Source of the DNA: Ruminococcaceae bacterium UBA794
Lineage (GTDB): Bacteria; Bacillota; Clostridia; Oscillospirales; Ruminococcaceae
Direction: 5' to 3'
Assembly (NCBI GenBank): GCA_002304735.1
Contig: DBIU01000035.1
Span: 915-25,772, forward strand
DNA length: 24,858 nucleotides
In this document: positions 7,785 to 15,074 of the stretch, piece after piece
Numbering within the stretch: the first letter of the stretch is position 1
How the letters are laid out: each line of letters starts with the position of its first letter
The notes under the pieces: generated by a model
The model's input: the letters and a program-made list of their open reading frames with translations, nothing else
Told to the model about the DNA's origin: nothing
The model's database searches: none
Program-made: the position numbers and the translations under genes

Positions 7785-8108
7785 TTATTCGTTATTCAAA
7801 AGCTTCGAGAACTCAAGCGCTTTTCCGAGGTCGCCGTTTACTTTCAGCTTGCCCAAGGTGTACGCTTTCACCGTGCCGAGCTTTCCGTCAAGAAACTTCA
7901 CGAAATTATCCGCGGTCATCACTATCTCGCAGCTTCGGTCGTTATACTCGTACGGCTCTGCGCTTACTTTTCCGTCCTTTATCTCGACATAGAAAACTCC
8001 GCCGTTTTTCCCCGTAAGCGTTACCATTACCGCGAGAAATTCCGTTCCCGCCGCGTCGATTTTCCGACTCTTTTCACGAACCTTTTCAAGAATTTCTTCA
8101 AACTTCAT
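7785..8108 (-). CDS. SCP2 sterol-binding-like domain protein
   Basis: This 107-aa protein is a stand-alone SCP2 domain: a helix (1-20), strands with GGVFYVEIKDGKVSA (35-49), an ITMT/IVMTADNFVKFLDGKL-type segment in the middle, and the closing GKLKVNGDLGKALEFSKLL (86-104). The SCP2 fold forms a hydrophobic tunnel that binds lipids or acyl groups. In bacteria most free-standing copies have no assigned ligand. The start is ATG with GGAGG 8 nt upstream. It lies 46 nt after glyQS with no terminator between and is last in the transcript, just before a strong terminator. A link to glycine charging is not implied. Family call is good; biochemical role is unknown. Confidence 0.85.
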   Translation of the reverse strand: MKFEEILEKVREKSRKIDAAGTEFLAVMVTLTGKNGGVFYVEIKDGKVSAEPYEYNDRSCEIVMTADNFVKFLDGKLGTVKAYTLGKLKVNGDLGKALEFSKLLNNE

Positions 8109-8154
8109 ATCACATTCCCTCCTTATCGGCGAAACGCTTTATGAGCGCCGTTTC

Positions 8155-9531
8155 TTAAAACGCAATTCTTTCCTCGATATAGCTCCTTACCTCTGCAATC
8201 GGTATTCTGACCTGCGCCATAGTGTCGCGGTCGCGGACCGTTACGCAGCCGTCCGTTTCACTGTCGAAATCATACGTTATGCAGAACGGCGTTCCAACTT
8301 CGTCCTGGCGGCGATAACGCTTTCCTATCGCGCCCGCCTCGTCAAAATCAACGGGGAAATACTTCGCAAGCTCGCCGCGAAGCTCGTCTGCTTTATCCGA
8401 GAGCTTCTTCGACAAGGGAAGAATTGCCGCCTTTACGGGCGCAAGCGCGGGGTGAAGGTGCATAACCGTGCGAGTTGTGCCGTCCTCGAGCTGCTCCTCG
8501 TCGTACGCGTCGCACACAACCGCAAGGAACAGACGCTCAACTCCCAGCGACGGCTCGATTACATACGGAACGTACTTCTCGTTCGTTTCGGGGTCGAAGT
8601 ATTCAAGCGACTTTCCGCTCGTCTTGATGTGCTGCTTCAGGTCGTAGTCCGTTCTGTCCGCCACTCCCCAAAGCTCTCCCCAACCGAACGGGAAAAGATA
8701 CTCGAAGTCCGTCGTCGCCTTTGAATAGAAGCAAAGCTCCTCGGGAGAATGGTCGCGCAGACGGATATTCTCCTCGTTTATGCCGAGCGACAGGAGGAAG
8801 TTCTTGCAATAGCTTCTCCAGTATTCAAACCACTCAAGGTCCGTTCCCGGCTTGCAGAAAAACTCAAGCTCCATCTGCTCAAATTCACGAACGCGGAAGA
8901 TAAACTGTCCCGGAGTTATCTCGTTTCTGAACGATTTTCCTACCTGCGCAACGCCGAAAGGCACCTTTTTGCGGCTCGTTCTCTGGATATTCGCGAAGTT
9001 TACGAAAATTCCCTGCGCCGTTTCGGGACGGAGATAAATGTCGTTTTTGCTGTCCTCCGTAACGCCCTGCGCCGTCTTGAACATAAGGTTGAACTGACGA
9101 ATATCGGTGAAATTCGTGCTTCCGCAATTCGGGCATTTTATCCCCTTTTCGCGGATATACTCAACCATTTTCTCGTTTGACCAGCCGTTTGCGTCGGTTT
9201 CTCCGAAGTCCTCAATCAGCTTATCCGCGCGATGACGAGTTTTGCAGTCCTTGCAGTCCATAAGCGGGTCGGAAAAGCCGCCGACGTGTCCCGACGCTAC
9301 CCAAGTCTGCGGGTTCATCAGAATTGCAGAATCAAGTCCTACGTTATACTTGCTTTCCTGAACGAACTTCTTTCTCCACGCTCTCTTGATGTTCTCCTTA
9401 AGCTCAACGCCCAAAGGTCCGTAATCCCAAGTATTCGCAAGTCCGCCGTATATTTCGCTTCCCGGATATACAAATCCGCGGTGAATACAGAGGGTTTTAA
9501 TTGTTTCAAGTGATTTCTGCTTGTTGTCCAT
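8155..9531 (-). CDS. glyQS: Glycine-tRNA ligase, dimeric eukaryote-like type
   Basis: Charges tRNA-Gly with glycine using ATP. The 458-aa length matches the single-chain alpha2 class II enzyme, not the split GlyQ/GlyS form. The N-terminus has the family signature RGFVYPGSEIYGG (18-30) and WDYGPLG. A zinc-type pair of CxxC motifs lies at 93/96 and 133/136. RPETAQGIF (168-176), motif 2 FRNEITP (201-207) and motif 3 in PSLGVERLFL follow, then the anticodon-binding domain with VDFDEAGAIGKRYRRQDEVG. The ATG at 9531 has only AAAGG about 11 nt upstream, a somewhat long spacing. It lies 49 nt after a lipoprotein gene, which leaves no room for the T-box leader often found on this gene in Firmicutes. 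Confidence 0.97.
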   Translation of the reverse strand: MDNKQKSLETIKTLCIHRGFVYPGSEIYGGLANTWDYGPLGVELKENIKRAWRKKFVQESKYNVGLDSAILMNPQTWVASGHVGGFSDPLMDCKDCKTRHRADKLIEDFGETDANGWSNEKMVEYIREKGIKCPNCGSTNFTDIRQFNLMFKTAQGVTEDSKNDIYLRPETAQGIFVNFANIQRTSRKKVPFGVAQVGKSFRNEITPGQFIFRVREFEQMELEFFCKPGTDLEWFEYWRSYCKNFLLSLGINEENIRLRDHSPEELCFYSKATTDFEYLFPFGWGELWGVADRTDYDLKQHIKTSGKSLEYFDPETNEKYVPYVIEPSLGVERLFLAVVCDAYDEEQLEDGTTRTVMHLHPALAPVKAAILPLSKKLSDKADELRGELAKYFPVDFDEAGAIGKRYRRQDEVGTPFCITYDFDSETDGCVTVRDRDTMAQVRIPIAEVRSYIEERIAF

Positions 9532-9580
9532 AAGTAGTTTTACCTTTCTTTTCGGATTACTTTTTTCGTACGCTTATTCC

Positions 9581-10084
9581 TCACACATTATCTGCGCTAA
9601 GCTGTTTTGCAACCAAAATATAAACCATCGGGAACGTGTCGCCGGTTGAATTTTCCGCGTGCTCGGCTATCCTGTCCGTAATTTCCCGAAGCTCGCCGAG
9701 AGTTTTCACCTCGAACATCTTACGATGAAGCTCCAGCTGCTCGTATTCCCACGCGTCCATCGCCGCGATAAGCCGATTGTGAAGCTCCTCGTACTTTTCG
9801 GGCGGGTTTATCTCCTTAAACTCCCTAAACGACTGCTCGCGCATTTTCAAGGCGGGCTGAGCCTTTTCCGCGTTTTCCGCGAACTCCTTCAGCGCCGCCT
9901 CGTCAACCGTGAGCGGCGTTATCTCAATCAAATCGAGCATCGAATTGATGTATTTGTCCCAAGCGCCCTCAACCGCCGCTTTGTATTCCTCGGCAGTAAG
10001 CCGCTTCTCTCCCGACGCGCAGCCGCTAAGCAGCATTATCGGAATTATTACCGCCAAAATCAGCCGAACAGCCCTTTTCGCCAT
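9581..10084 (-). CDS. Small lipoprotein, helical, unknown function
   Basis: The 167-aa product has a basic N-terminus, a hydrophobic core and lipobox LLSGC (Cys22), predicting membrane anchoring by lipidation. The mature part is charged and nearly all helical (EEYKAAVEGAWDKYINSML and EKYEELHNRLIAAMDAWEYE are typical stretches), suggesting a small helical bundle. I do not recognise a named family. The start is ATG with AGGAG 5 nt upstream. It follows ilvE by 9 nt, with its ribosome binding site next to the ilvE stop codon, so the two are surely co-transcribed. Why a lipoprotein sits between ilvE and glyQS is unclear. Confidence 0.85.
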   Translation of the reverse strand: MAKRAVRLILAVIIPIMLLSGCASGEKRLTAEEYKAAVEGAWDKYINSMLDLIEITPLTVDEAALKEFAENAEKAQPALKMREQSFREFKEINPPEKYEELHNRLIAAMDAWEYEQLELHRKMFEVKTLGELREITDRIAEHAENSTGDTFPMVYILVAKQLSADNV

Positions 10085-10093
10085 AAACGCTCC

Positions 10094-11158
10094 TTAAAGC
10101 TTCTCTATCCAGCCCATATCGTCGGGCAGCTTTCCGTACTGCATTCCCGTAAGCGTATCGTAAAGACGCTGCGTAAGCGCGCCTATCTTATTATTGCCGA
10201 TTTCCATTACCTTATCGCCCCAGCGAAGGTGTCCCACGGGAGAAACAACCGCCGCCGTTCCCGTTCCGAATACCTCCTCAAGCTTGCCTGCGTCATACGC
10301 GTCGGCAACCTCCTGTATCGTTATCCTGCGCTCGGACGTCTTAAGCCCCCACTTGCGGCAAAGCTCCAAAATCGACTTCCTCGTAATTCCGCCGAGTACC
10401 GAGCCCTGAAGCTGCGGCGTTACCACTTCTCCGTCGATAACGAACATTATGTTCATCGAACCGACTTCCTCGATGTATTTCTGCTCGATACCGTCAAGCC
10501 AGAGTACCTGCGAATAATTCAGCTTGTGAGCGTCGTCCTGCGAATGAAGCGAAGCCGCGTAATTTCCGCCCGTCTTTGTAAAGCCCATTCCTCCGCGTAC
10601 CGCTCTTACATACTTCGTTTCAACGTAAATCGAAACAGGCTCAAGTCCCGTTGAATAATACGCTCCCGACGGGCTGCAAATTATCATAAAATAATATTTC
10701 TCGCCCGGACGTACTCCGAGGAACGGGTCCGCCGCAAACACAAACGGTCTTATGTAAAGCGAAGCGCCGTCCGTGTGAGGCACCCAATCCTTGTCTACCT
10801 CGACAAGCGTATGGAGCGCCTGCAAAGCGTCCTCAACCGGTATCTGCGGAATTACAAGACGCTCAGCCGACAAGTTCAATCTCTTGAAATTCTCCTCGGG
10901 ACGGAAAAACTGTATCGTTCCGTCAGCCGTCCTGTACGCTTTCATTCCCTCGAAAATTTCCTGTCCGTAATGAAGCACCATCGCGGCGGGCGAAAGCTCT
11001 ATGTTTCCGTAAGGCACAATCCTCGCGTCGTGCCAGCCCTGTCCCGCGTCATAGTCCATCATAAACATATGGTCTGTGAAAATGTGACCGAAACCGAGTT
11101 TGCTCTCGTCCGCAGGCTTTGCCTTGGGCGCAGTCGTCTTTTCTATTCTGATTTCCAT
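10094..11158 (-). CDS. ilvE: Branched-chain amino acid aminotransferase
   Basis: PLP enzyme of fold type IV that transfers amino groups between glutamate and branched-chain 2-oxo acids, the last step in Leu/Ile/Val synthesis. The 354-aa product shows GHIFTDHMFMMDY near the start, LHYGQEIFEGMKAYR, the PLP lysine in FTKTGGNYAAS (about K195) and EEVGSMNIMFV, which place it in the eukaryote-like BCAT subgroup. I chose the ATG at 11158 because AAGGAAGG lies 7 nt upstream. The frame stays open for 26 more codons, but the earliest ATG coincides with the predicted transcription start and lacks a ribosome binding site. First gene of a transcript with a lipoprotein gene, glyQS and an SCP2 gene. Confidence 0.96.
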   Translation of the reverse strand: MEIRIEKTTAPKAKPADESKLGFGHIFTDHMFMMDYDAGQGWHDARIVPYGNIELSPAAMVLHYGQEIFEGMKAYRTADGTIQFFRPEENFKRLNLSAERLVIPQIPVEDALQALHTLVEVDKDWVPHTDGASLYIRPFVFAADPFLGVRPGEKYYFMIICSPSGAYYSTGLEPVSIYVETKYVRAVRGGMGFTKTGGNYAASLHSQDDAHKLNYSQVLWLDGIEQKYIEEVGSMNIMFVIDGEVVTPQLQGSVLGGITRKSILELCRKWGLKTSERRITIQEVADAYDAGKLEEVFGTGTAAVVSPVGHLRWGDKVMEIGNNKIGALTQRLYDTLTGMQYGKLPDDMGWIEKL

Positions 11159-11241
11159 AGCAGTAACCTTCCTTTTTCTCGGGAGCGGGAACCCGAACCA
11201 TTCTAAGCCCGATTCTTCTCGCTTCATTTTATACATCTTTT

Positions 11242-11270
11242 ATTTTACCACTTTTTCGCGAAAATGTCAA
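11242..11270 (-). promoter_or_regulatory. Sigma-A promoter for the ilvE operon
   Basis: On the minus strand TTGACA (11265-11270), a 17-nt spacer and TAAAAT (11242-11247). The expected start near 11235 gives a leader of about 77 nt, too short for a T-box. The leader holds a small CGGG/CCCG hairpin near the ribosome binding site. Confidence 0.85.
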
Positions 11271-11308
11271 TAGTTATGTGCGATTATAACGTAATCTTGA
11301 TTATCCGA

Positions 11309-11328
11309 GCGCGGAGTGGCGCCCGCGC
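11309..11328 (-). terminator. GC-rich hairpin after the 242-aa membrane protein gene (weak terminator)
   Basis: On the minus strand GCGCGG (11323-11328) pairs with CCGCGC (11309-11314) around an 8-nt loop, 3 nt after the stop codon. No T-run follows, so it may stabilise the mRNA end or need Rho, not act as an intrinsic terminator. Confidence 0.35.
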
Positions 11329-11331
11329 CTG

Positions 11332-12060
11332 CTACTTCCACTTTCGGCTGTAACTCGGCGATTCGAGAGCGGCGTTTGACGTGTGAAGCTTAACTCGCTT
11401 ACGAACAGCAACGTAATCGGAGATATTGAACGGCTTTTTTTCGGGAGTATTCCTATACTGTTCGAGATAAAAATTAACGGATTTTTCAAGCCGCTTTGTA
11501 TTCCCGAAACGGTCGCGGACAACAAGCGACGGCAATTCCTCGTAAAGCCGCGCGTTTAGCTCGGCGCTGTCAAACTCTAAGTTCCCGTCCTCGTCTATGT
11601 GATACCCCAGACGGTCCGTTTCCTGAAAATACGCGCGGATTTCTCCCGTAAACGTCAAATTGTGCGGAGCGGTTTTCGGGTCGCGACTTACCGCCGTCAA
11701 CCCCTCGAACGGTATGTAATACAATCTTCGCAGGATTATCTTTTCGCCGTATCGCGTAAACTCCCCCGCATACTCGCTGAATATCATTCCTTTTGGAAGA
11801 AAATCAAAATATGTGTATTTGCTGTGGCGGCGCTTGTATTTGTCCGTAATATACACCGCGATAAACGCAAACGCCATTCCCAGAAAAACAAATCCTCCTA
11901 TTACCGCGAGAAGCAAATACGCTATTTCCGAGCCGATATTCAGCACAATATTCACTGTGCAGAACGCGCACACCGCAAACACCGACATCGCGCAAAGCAG
12001 CATAATATGCTTCAAACGGCGGCTGTATTTTTCCGTTTCGGCATGGAAAAAATACTTCAC
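11332..12060 (-). CDS. Two-TM membrane protein of unknown function (YcxB-like layout)
   Basis: The 242-aa product has a short cytoplasmic N-terminus, two hydrophobic helices (about 18-41 and 46-72) separated by a very short turn, and then a soluble domain of about 170 aa, probably cytoplasmic after the basic DKYKRRHSKY segment. The layout recalls YcxB-like proteins, but I cannot confirm this by motif. I chose the GTG at 12060 because AAGGAAG lies 7 nt upstream; the frame is open a further 16 codons into the end of the CDF exporter gene, where no ribosome binding site is present. It begins 13 nt after the exporter stop and is likely co-transcribed with it. Function unknown. Confidence 0.75.
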   Translation of the reverse strand: MKYFFHAETEKYSRRLKHIMLLCAMSVFAVCAFCTVNIVLNIGSEIAYLLLAVIGGFVFLGMAFAFIAVYITDKYKRRHSKYTYFDFLPKGMIFSEYAGEFTRYGEKIILRRLYYIPFEGLTAVSRDPKTAPHNLTFTGEIRAYFQETDRLGYHIDEDGNLEFDSAELNARLYEELPSLVVRDRFGNTKRLEKSVNFYLEQYRNTPEKKPFNISDYVAVRKRVKLHTSNAALESPSYSRKWK

Positions 12061-12073
12061 TCTTTCACTTCCT

Positions 12074-13264
12074 TTACTGCTGTTCCTTTGATTTCGGTAT
12101 GCTCGCAAACCCGCTGTCGAACGAGATTATACACCTGCAATCGGGAAACTTTACCGCGATAAACCGCGAGATTTCTTCTCTTATCTCCTGCTCCGACAGC
12201 CCGCTGTCCCGCGGAAGCACGCAGTCGAAGATAACCTTTGTTTCATCTGAACAATGAACCGTCCGCAAATCGTGTATCGTTATCCGTTCGTCTATCTTCT
12301 TCGTAATATCGCAAAGCTCCGCGTTTATTTTCCCCTCAAGGCTTCCGCTTGACGCTATCGGGTCGGGGTGAACCAGCATATTCAAGCCCTCCTGCAAAAA
12401 ATCGCGCTCGATTTTGTCGATTATCTCGTGGCACTTCACAAGCGGCATATCGGCGGGGACCTCGACGTGTACCGACGCGAACTGCCGCCCCGGTCCGTAA
12501 TCGTGTATCATCAAGTCGTGCGTTCCCAACACGCCTTTATACGAGAGTATTTTTTCGCGAATACGCTCTGCCTGCTCCTCGTCGGGCGCTTTTCCCAGAA
12601 GCGGGTCCATCGCTTCCTTTATCAGTCCTATTCCGCTGTACAGTATAAACACGGCAACCGCCGCCGCCATTATCCCGTCCAGCTTTATCCCAAAATAGTG
12701 AGAAATCAAAAATGCCGCAAGAACCGCGCTTGTCGTTATCACGTCGTTTCGGCTGTCCGCAAAGGTTGCTTTAAGCGCCTCGGAATGTATTTTGCGCTCG
12801 AGCTTCCTATTAAACAGCATCATCCAGAATTTCACCAGAATTGACGCGCCCAGAACCGCCGCCGGCAATATCCCGAACTCGACTTCCGCCGGACTTATTA
12901 TCCTCTCGATGCCGTCACGCAGCAGTCCGAACCCGATTGCCACTATCAGCGCCGCCACGACAAATCCTGCTAAATACTCGTATCTCCCGTGTCCGTACGG
13001 GTGTTCGCGGTCGGCTGATTTTTCGCTCAGCTTAAATCCTATCAGGCTGATTGCGCTCGAAGACGCGTCCGAGAGATTGTTCGCCGCGTCCGCCGTTATC
13101 GATACGCTTCCCGACAAAATTCCCGCTATGAATTTCCCCGCGCACAATATTAGATTGCAGATTATTCCCACTTTTCCCGATAGCTTTCCGTAGGCTGTTC
13201 TTACAGAGGGATTTCCGATATTTTCACTGTCCTTTATAAACGTCCTTACAAGAAAATTCGTCAT
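12074..13264 (-). CDS. Cation diffusion facilitator metal exporter, probably Mn(II)-type
   Basis: CDF proteins are dimeric proton antiporters that export divalent metals. The 396-aa product has six predicted helices in its first 220 residues and a C-terminal ZT-dimer domain (DPLLGKAPDEEQ, then HDLMIHDYGPGRQFASVHVEV), with a further ferredoxin-like tail of about 100 aa. The transport-site residues are N62-x3-D66 in helix 2 and D170-x3-D174 in helix 5. Zinc exporters have His in these places; an N-D-D-D set is what I recall for MntE-type manganese exporters. HPYGHGRYEY is the usual loop motif. I chose the ATG at 13264 (AGGAG 7 nt upstream), since the earlier in-frame ATG overlaps the -10 box. 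Substrate is inferred. Confidence 0.93.
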   Translation of the reverse strand: MTNFLVRTFIKDSENIGNPSVRTAYGKLSGKVGIICNLILCAGKFIAGILSGSVSITADAANNLSDASSSAISLIGFKLSEKSADREHPYGHGRYEYLAGFVVAALIVAIGFGLLRDGIERIISPAEVEFGILPAAVLGASILVKFWMMLFNRKLERKIHSEALKATFADSRNDVITTSAVLAAFLISHYFGIKLDGIMAAAVAVFILYSGIGLIKEAMDPLLGKAPDEEQAERIREKILSYKGVLGTHDLMIHDYGPGRQFASVHVEVPADMPLVKCHEIIDKIERDFLQEGLNMLVHPDPIASSGSLEGKINAELCDITKKIDERITIHDLRTVHCSDETKVIFDCVLPRDSGLSEQEIREEISRFIAVKFPDCRCIISFDSGFASIPKSKEQQ

Positions 13265-13292
13265 AGCGCGCTCCTTGAAATTTATTATTTCC

Positions 13293-13322
13293 ATTATAGC
13301 ACCGCTATCCGCGGTTAGTCAA
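13293..13322 (-). promoter_or_regulatory. Promoter of the CDF exporter with dyad in the spacer
   Basis: On the minus strand TTGACT (13317-13322), an 18-nt spacer and TATAAT (13293-13298). The spacer holds the dyad ACCGC-N5-GCGGT (13301-13315), placed as a MerR-type or repressor site would be. A further GCGGTGC copy lies upstream at 13330-13336, in the same orientation and 31 bp (about three helix turns) from the one at 13299-13305. Confidence 0.72.
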
Positions 13323-13371
13323 GAGAAACGCACCGCTTTTTTCCCCCTTATTTCGCGCTTTTCTCCGCTGT

Positions 13372-14280
13372 CTATATCCCCGTCAAATCAAACCTCGGCG
13401 TGTATTCCTCTTTCGCCGAGCTTTTTTCCTGCATATAGCCCGAAAGTCCCGCTTCATACACCGCGTCAAGCGCCTTTTTATACTCAAACGTCGTTATCCT
13501 GCGGTTCATTTTACTGAACGCGGGGTTGCTTTTCACCTCGCCGAACGGCGTGTACTGGCTCATCAGACTGAACAGTATTTCTTCGCCAAACCGTTCTCCT
13601 ACGCGCTTTATCACCTCAACGCTGTCCTTATAGCAATTCGGCAGCACAAGATGTCTTACTATCGTCCCGCGCAAAAGCGGCTTTGCCCCGCAATATTCCT
13701 CCGCGTTTTCGTCAAAAATCGGCTTTCCCGTCTGTCTTATCATCTCCTCGACTGCGTTCATCGCGATATCGAAATAATTCGGCGCTTTTGACAGCTTTAC
13801 CGCCAACTCCTCCGAATAATACTTCACATCGGGCAGGTAAATATCCACAAGCCCCTCCAACGTTTTCAGCGTTTCTACCCGCTCGTAACCCCCGCTGTTG
13901 TACACTATCGGCACGCTTAATCCGCGCTTTTTCGCTTCTTCAAGCGACTTTTTTATCTTCGGCACATAATGCGTCGGATTTACCAGATTTATATTCATCG
14001 CGCCCTGCTCCTCAAGCTCCAGAAATATCTCGCTTAACCGCTCCTCGCTTATCTCTCTCCCTACGCCGCTTTGACTTATCTCACTATTCTGACAGTACGC
14101 GCACCTCATCACGCACCCGCTGAAAAATACCGTCCCGCTCCCGTTTCTCCCCGATATGCACGGCTCCTCCCAGAAATGCAGCGCCGCCCGCGCCGCCGTT
14201 ATCGCTTCACCCAGCCCGCAATATCCCCTCTGCTTTTCCCGCTCAACTCCGCATCTCCGCGGGCATATCTCGCACTTCAA
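13372..14280 (-). CDS. PflX-like radical SAM protein (PflA-related)
   Basis: The 302-aa product belongs to the group annotated as PflX or 'pyruvate formate-lyase activating-like' (COG1313), whose substrate is not firmly known. It begins with a cysteine cluster C3-x2-C6-x3-C10 and C21 in a CPRRCGVER context. The radical SAM triad C56-x3-C60-x2-C63 (SGCVMRCAYCQN) follows. NLVNPTHYVP and the later VRHLVLPNC and LFSLMSQYTP segments are family hallmarks. The start is TTG with GAGGGG about 9 nt upstream; starting later would lose the conserved cysteine cluster. No promoter is visible in the 60 nt before it; a structured palindromic element lies further upstream. It stands alone between the exporter and the flagellar operon. 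Confidence 0.88.
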   Translation of the reverse strand: MKCEICPRRCGVEREKQRGYCGLGEAITAARAALHFWEEPCISGRNGSGTVFFSGCVMRCAYCQNSEISQSGVGREISEERLSEIFLELEEQGAMNINLVNPTHYVPKIKKSLEEAKKRGLSVPIVYNSGGYERVETLKTLEGLVDIYLPDVKYYSEELAVKLSKAPNYFDIAMNAVEEMIRQTGKPIFDENAEEYCGAKPLLRGTIVRHLVLPNCYKDSVEVIKRVGERFGEEILFSLMSQYTPFGEVKSNPAFSKMNRRITTFEYKKALDAVYEAGLSGYMQEKSSAKEEYTPRFDLTGI

Positions 14281-14342
14281 CTCTTTCGCCCCCCTCGTAG
14301 TTCAAGCTTCCTGCCCTTTCCCGCTATGCTCGCCCCACACTC
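14281..14342. other. Purine-rich (minus strand) leader segment, no gene
   Basis: This stretch between the palindromic element and the PflX-like gene reads as a G-rich minus-strand leader ending in GAGGGGGG. I see no TATAAT-like box, so the promoter, if any, lies inside or beyond the palindromic element. Confidence 0.4.
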
Positions 14343-14502
14343 GCGGTTCTCGTTGGTTTTGCCGCAGGCAAAACTGCGGCGCTCCGCGCCGCTAAATTCG
14401 CGCAGCGAATTTCAACGAGAACCGCCGCTTTTCCGATGCCACCCCGCAGGGGTGGGTGAGGAAAAGCACTCCTGCGGACTTCGCAATCTCGCCTTTTCCC
14501 TC
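14343..14502. repeat. Composite palindromic element: four-way junction plus alternative hairpins
   Basis: A 13-bp perfect outer stem, GCGGTTCTCGTTG (14343-14355) with its complement (14413-14425), encloses three perfect hairpins placed with almost no linker: GTTTTGCC-GCA-GGCAAAAC (14356-14374), GCGGCGC-TCC-GCGCCGC (14376-14392) and AAATTCGC-GCA-GCGAATTT (14394-14412). Directly beside it GCTTTTCC (14427-14434) pairs with GGAAAAGC (14460-14467) around an inner CCACCCC-GCA-GGGGTGG stem (14439-14455). The arm GAGGAAAAG (14458-14466) could instead pair with CTTTTCCCTC (14493-14502, one bulge) around a small TGCG/CGCA stem. It has no coding potential I can support. It resembles dispersed palindromic repeats, but could act as a leader RNA for the PflX-like gene. 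Confidence 0.8.
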
Positions 14503-14513
14503 GCCTTAACCGC

Positions 14514-14546
14514 AAAACAGCCGCCACGCTCAAAGCTTGACGGCTG
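14514..14546 (-). terminator. Intrinsic terminator of the flagellar operon
   Basis: On the minus strand CAGCCG (14541-14546) pairs with CGGCTG (14518-14523), the stem continuing inward with one G-U pair and one mismatch, followed by TTTT. It starts 7 nt after the stop of the FliT-like gene. Confidence 0.82.
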
Positions 14547-14553
14547 CGATTTC

Positions 14554-15039
14554 TTATAAATTTCGGTTTAGCGACTGTCCTGTTGCCCTGCCCACTACCG
14601 CGCTGTTATAATACCCGATTTTCTGCTTCGTTTGCTTCAGCGCCTCAAGCTCTCGCCTTGAATCTATATGCTGATTCTTGAACTGACCCGAAATCACCTT
14701 ATCCTTGTCGAGAATACGCTGCTTCGCTATCGCTATGTTCTTCTGCAACAGCTGGAGCTGCTTATGCTCGTCGTCCAGCGGCGCGCTTACATAGCTTCCG
14801 TTTATCAGCGCTTTCAACAGCGCCGCTTCCTCAGGCTCTTCAAACTCTACCACCGCTTCAAGGTCGTCCTTAAGCTCGTCAAGCGTCGTTATCAGCTCGT
14901 TTCTAGCTATTACGCCCTCCTGCAATACCTCAAGCTCCGCGTTTATCATAGCGTCGGTTTGCTTTTCATATTCCTGCAGCGTTTCGAGTATTTTTTCCAT
15001 TATCTCCCGCGCCTTTTCGCAGCCAAATCGCTCAGCCAT
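14554..15039 (-). CDS. FliT/FlgN-like flagellar export chaperone (last gene of operon)
   Basis: The 161-aa product is almost entirely helical and highly charged, with long coiled-coil stretches (about 10-65 and 90-140) and a flexible tail ending GQSLNRNL. This architecture is typical of the FlgN/FliT type of flagellar export chaperone, which keeps filament-cap and junction proteins unfolded for secretion. Sequence alone does not place it firmly, but its place directly after fliS is the usual one for fliT, the FliD chaperone, and the operon has its own flgN. The start is ATG with AGGGAG 5 nt upstream. The gap to fliS is 35 nt, and a terminator follows the stop codon. I leave the symbol empty because similarity to FliT is by context and shape. 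Confidence 0.7.
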   Translation of the reverse strand: MAERFGCEKAREIMEKILETLQEYEKQTDAMINAELEVLQEGVIARNELITTLDELKDDLEAVVEFEEPEEAALLKALINGSYVSAPLDDEHKQLQLLQKNIAIAKQRILDKDKVISGQFKNQHIDSRRELEALKQTKQKIGYYNSAVVGRATGQSLNRNL

Positions 15040-15074
15040 ATTCTCCCTTCTTTCCTCAAGGATTTCTCTAAAGC

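Noticed and set aside
9532..9580. T-box riboswitch before glyQS
   Set aside because: The gap is only 49 bp and lacks the conserved T-box sequence.
11159..11236. 26-residue N-terminal extension of ilvE
   Set aside because: The first ATG falls at the predicted transcription start and lacks a ribosome binding site, whereas the chosen ATG has AAGGAAGG well placed.
13265..13294. Ten-residue N-terminal extension of the CDF exporter
   Set aside because: The upstream ATG overlaps the -10 box, so it would not be transcribed.
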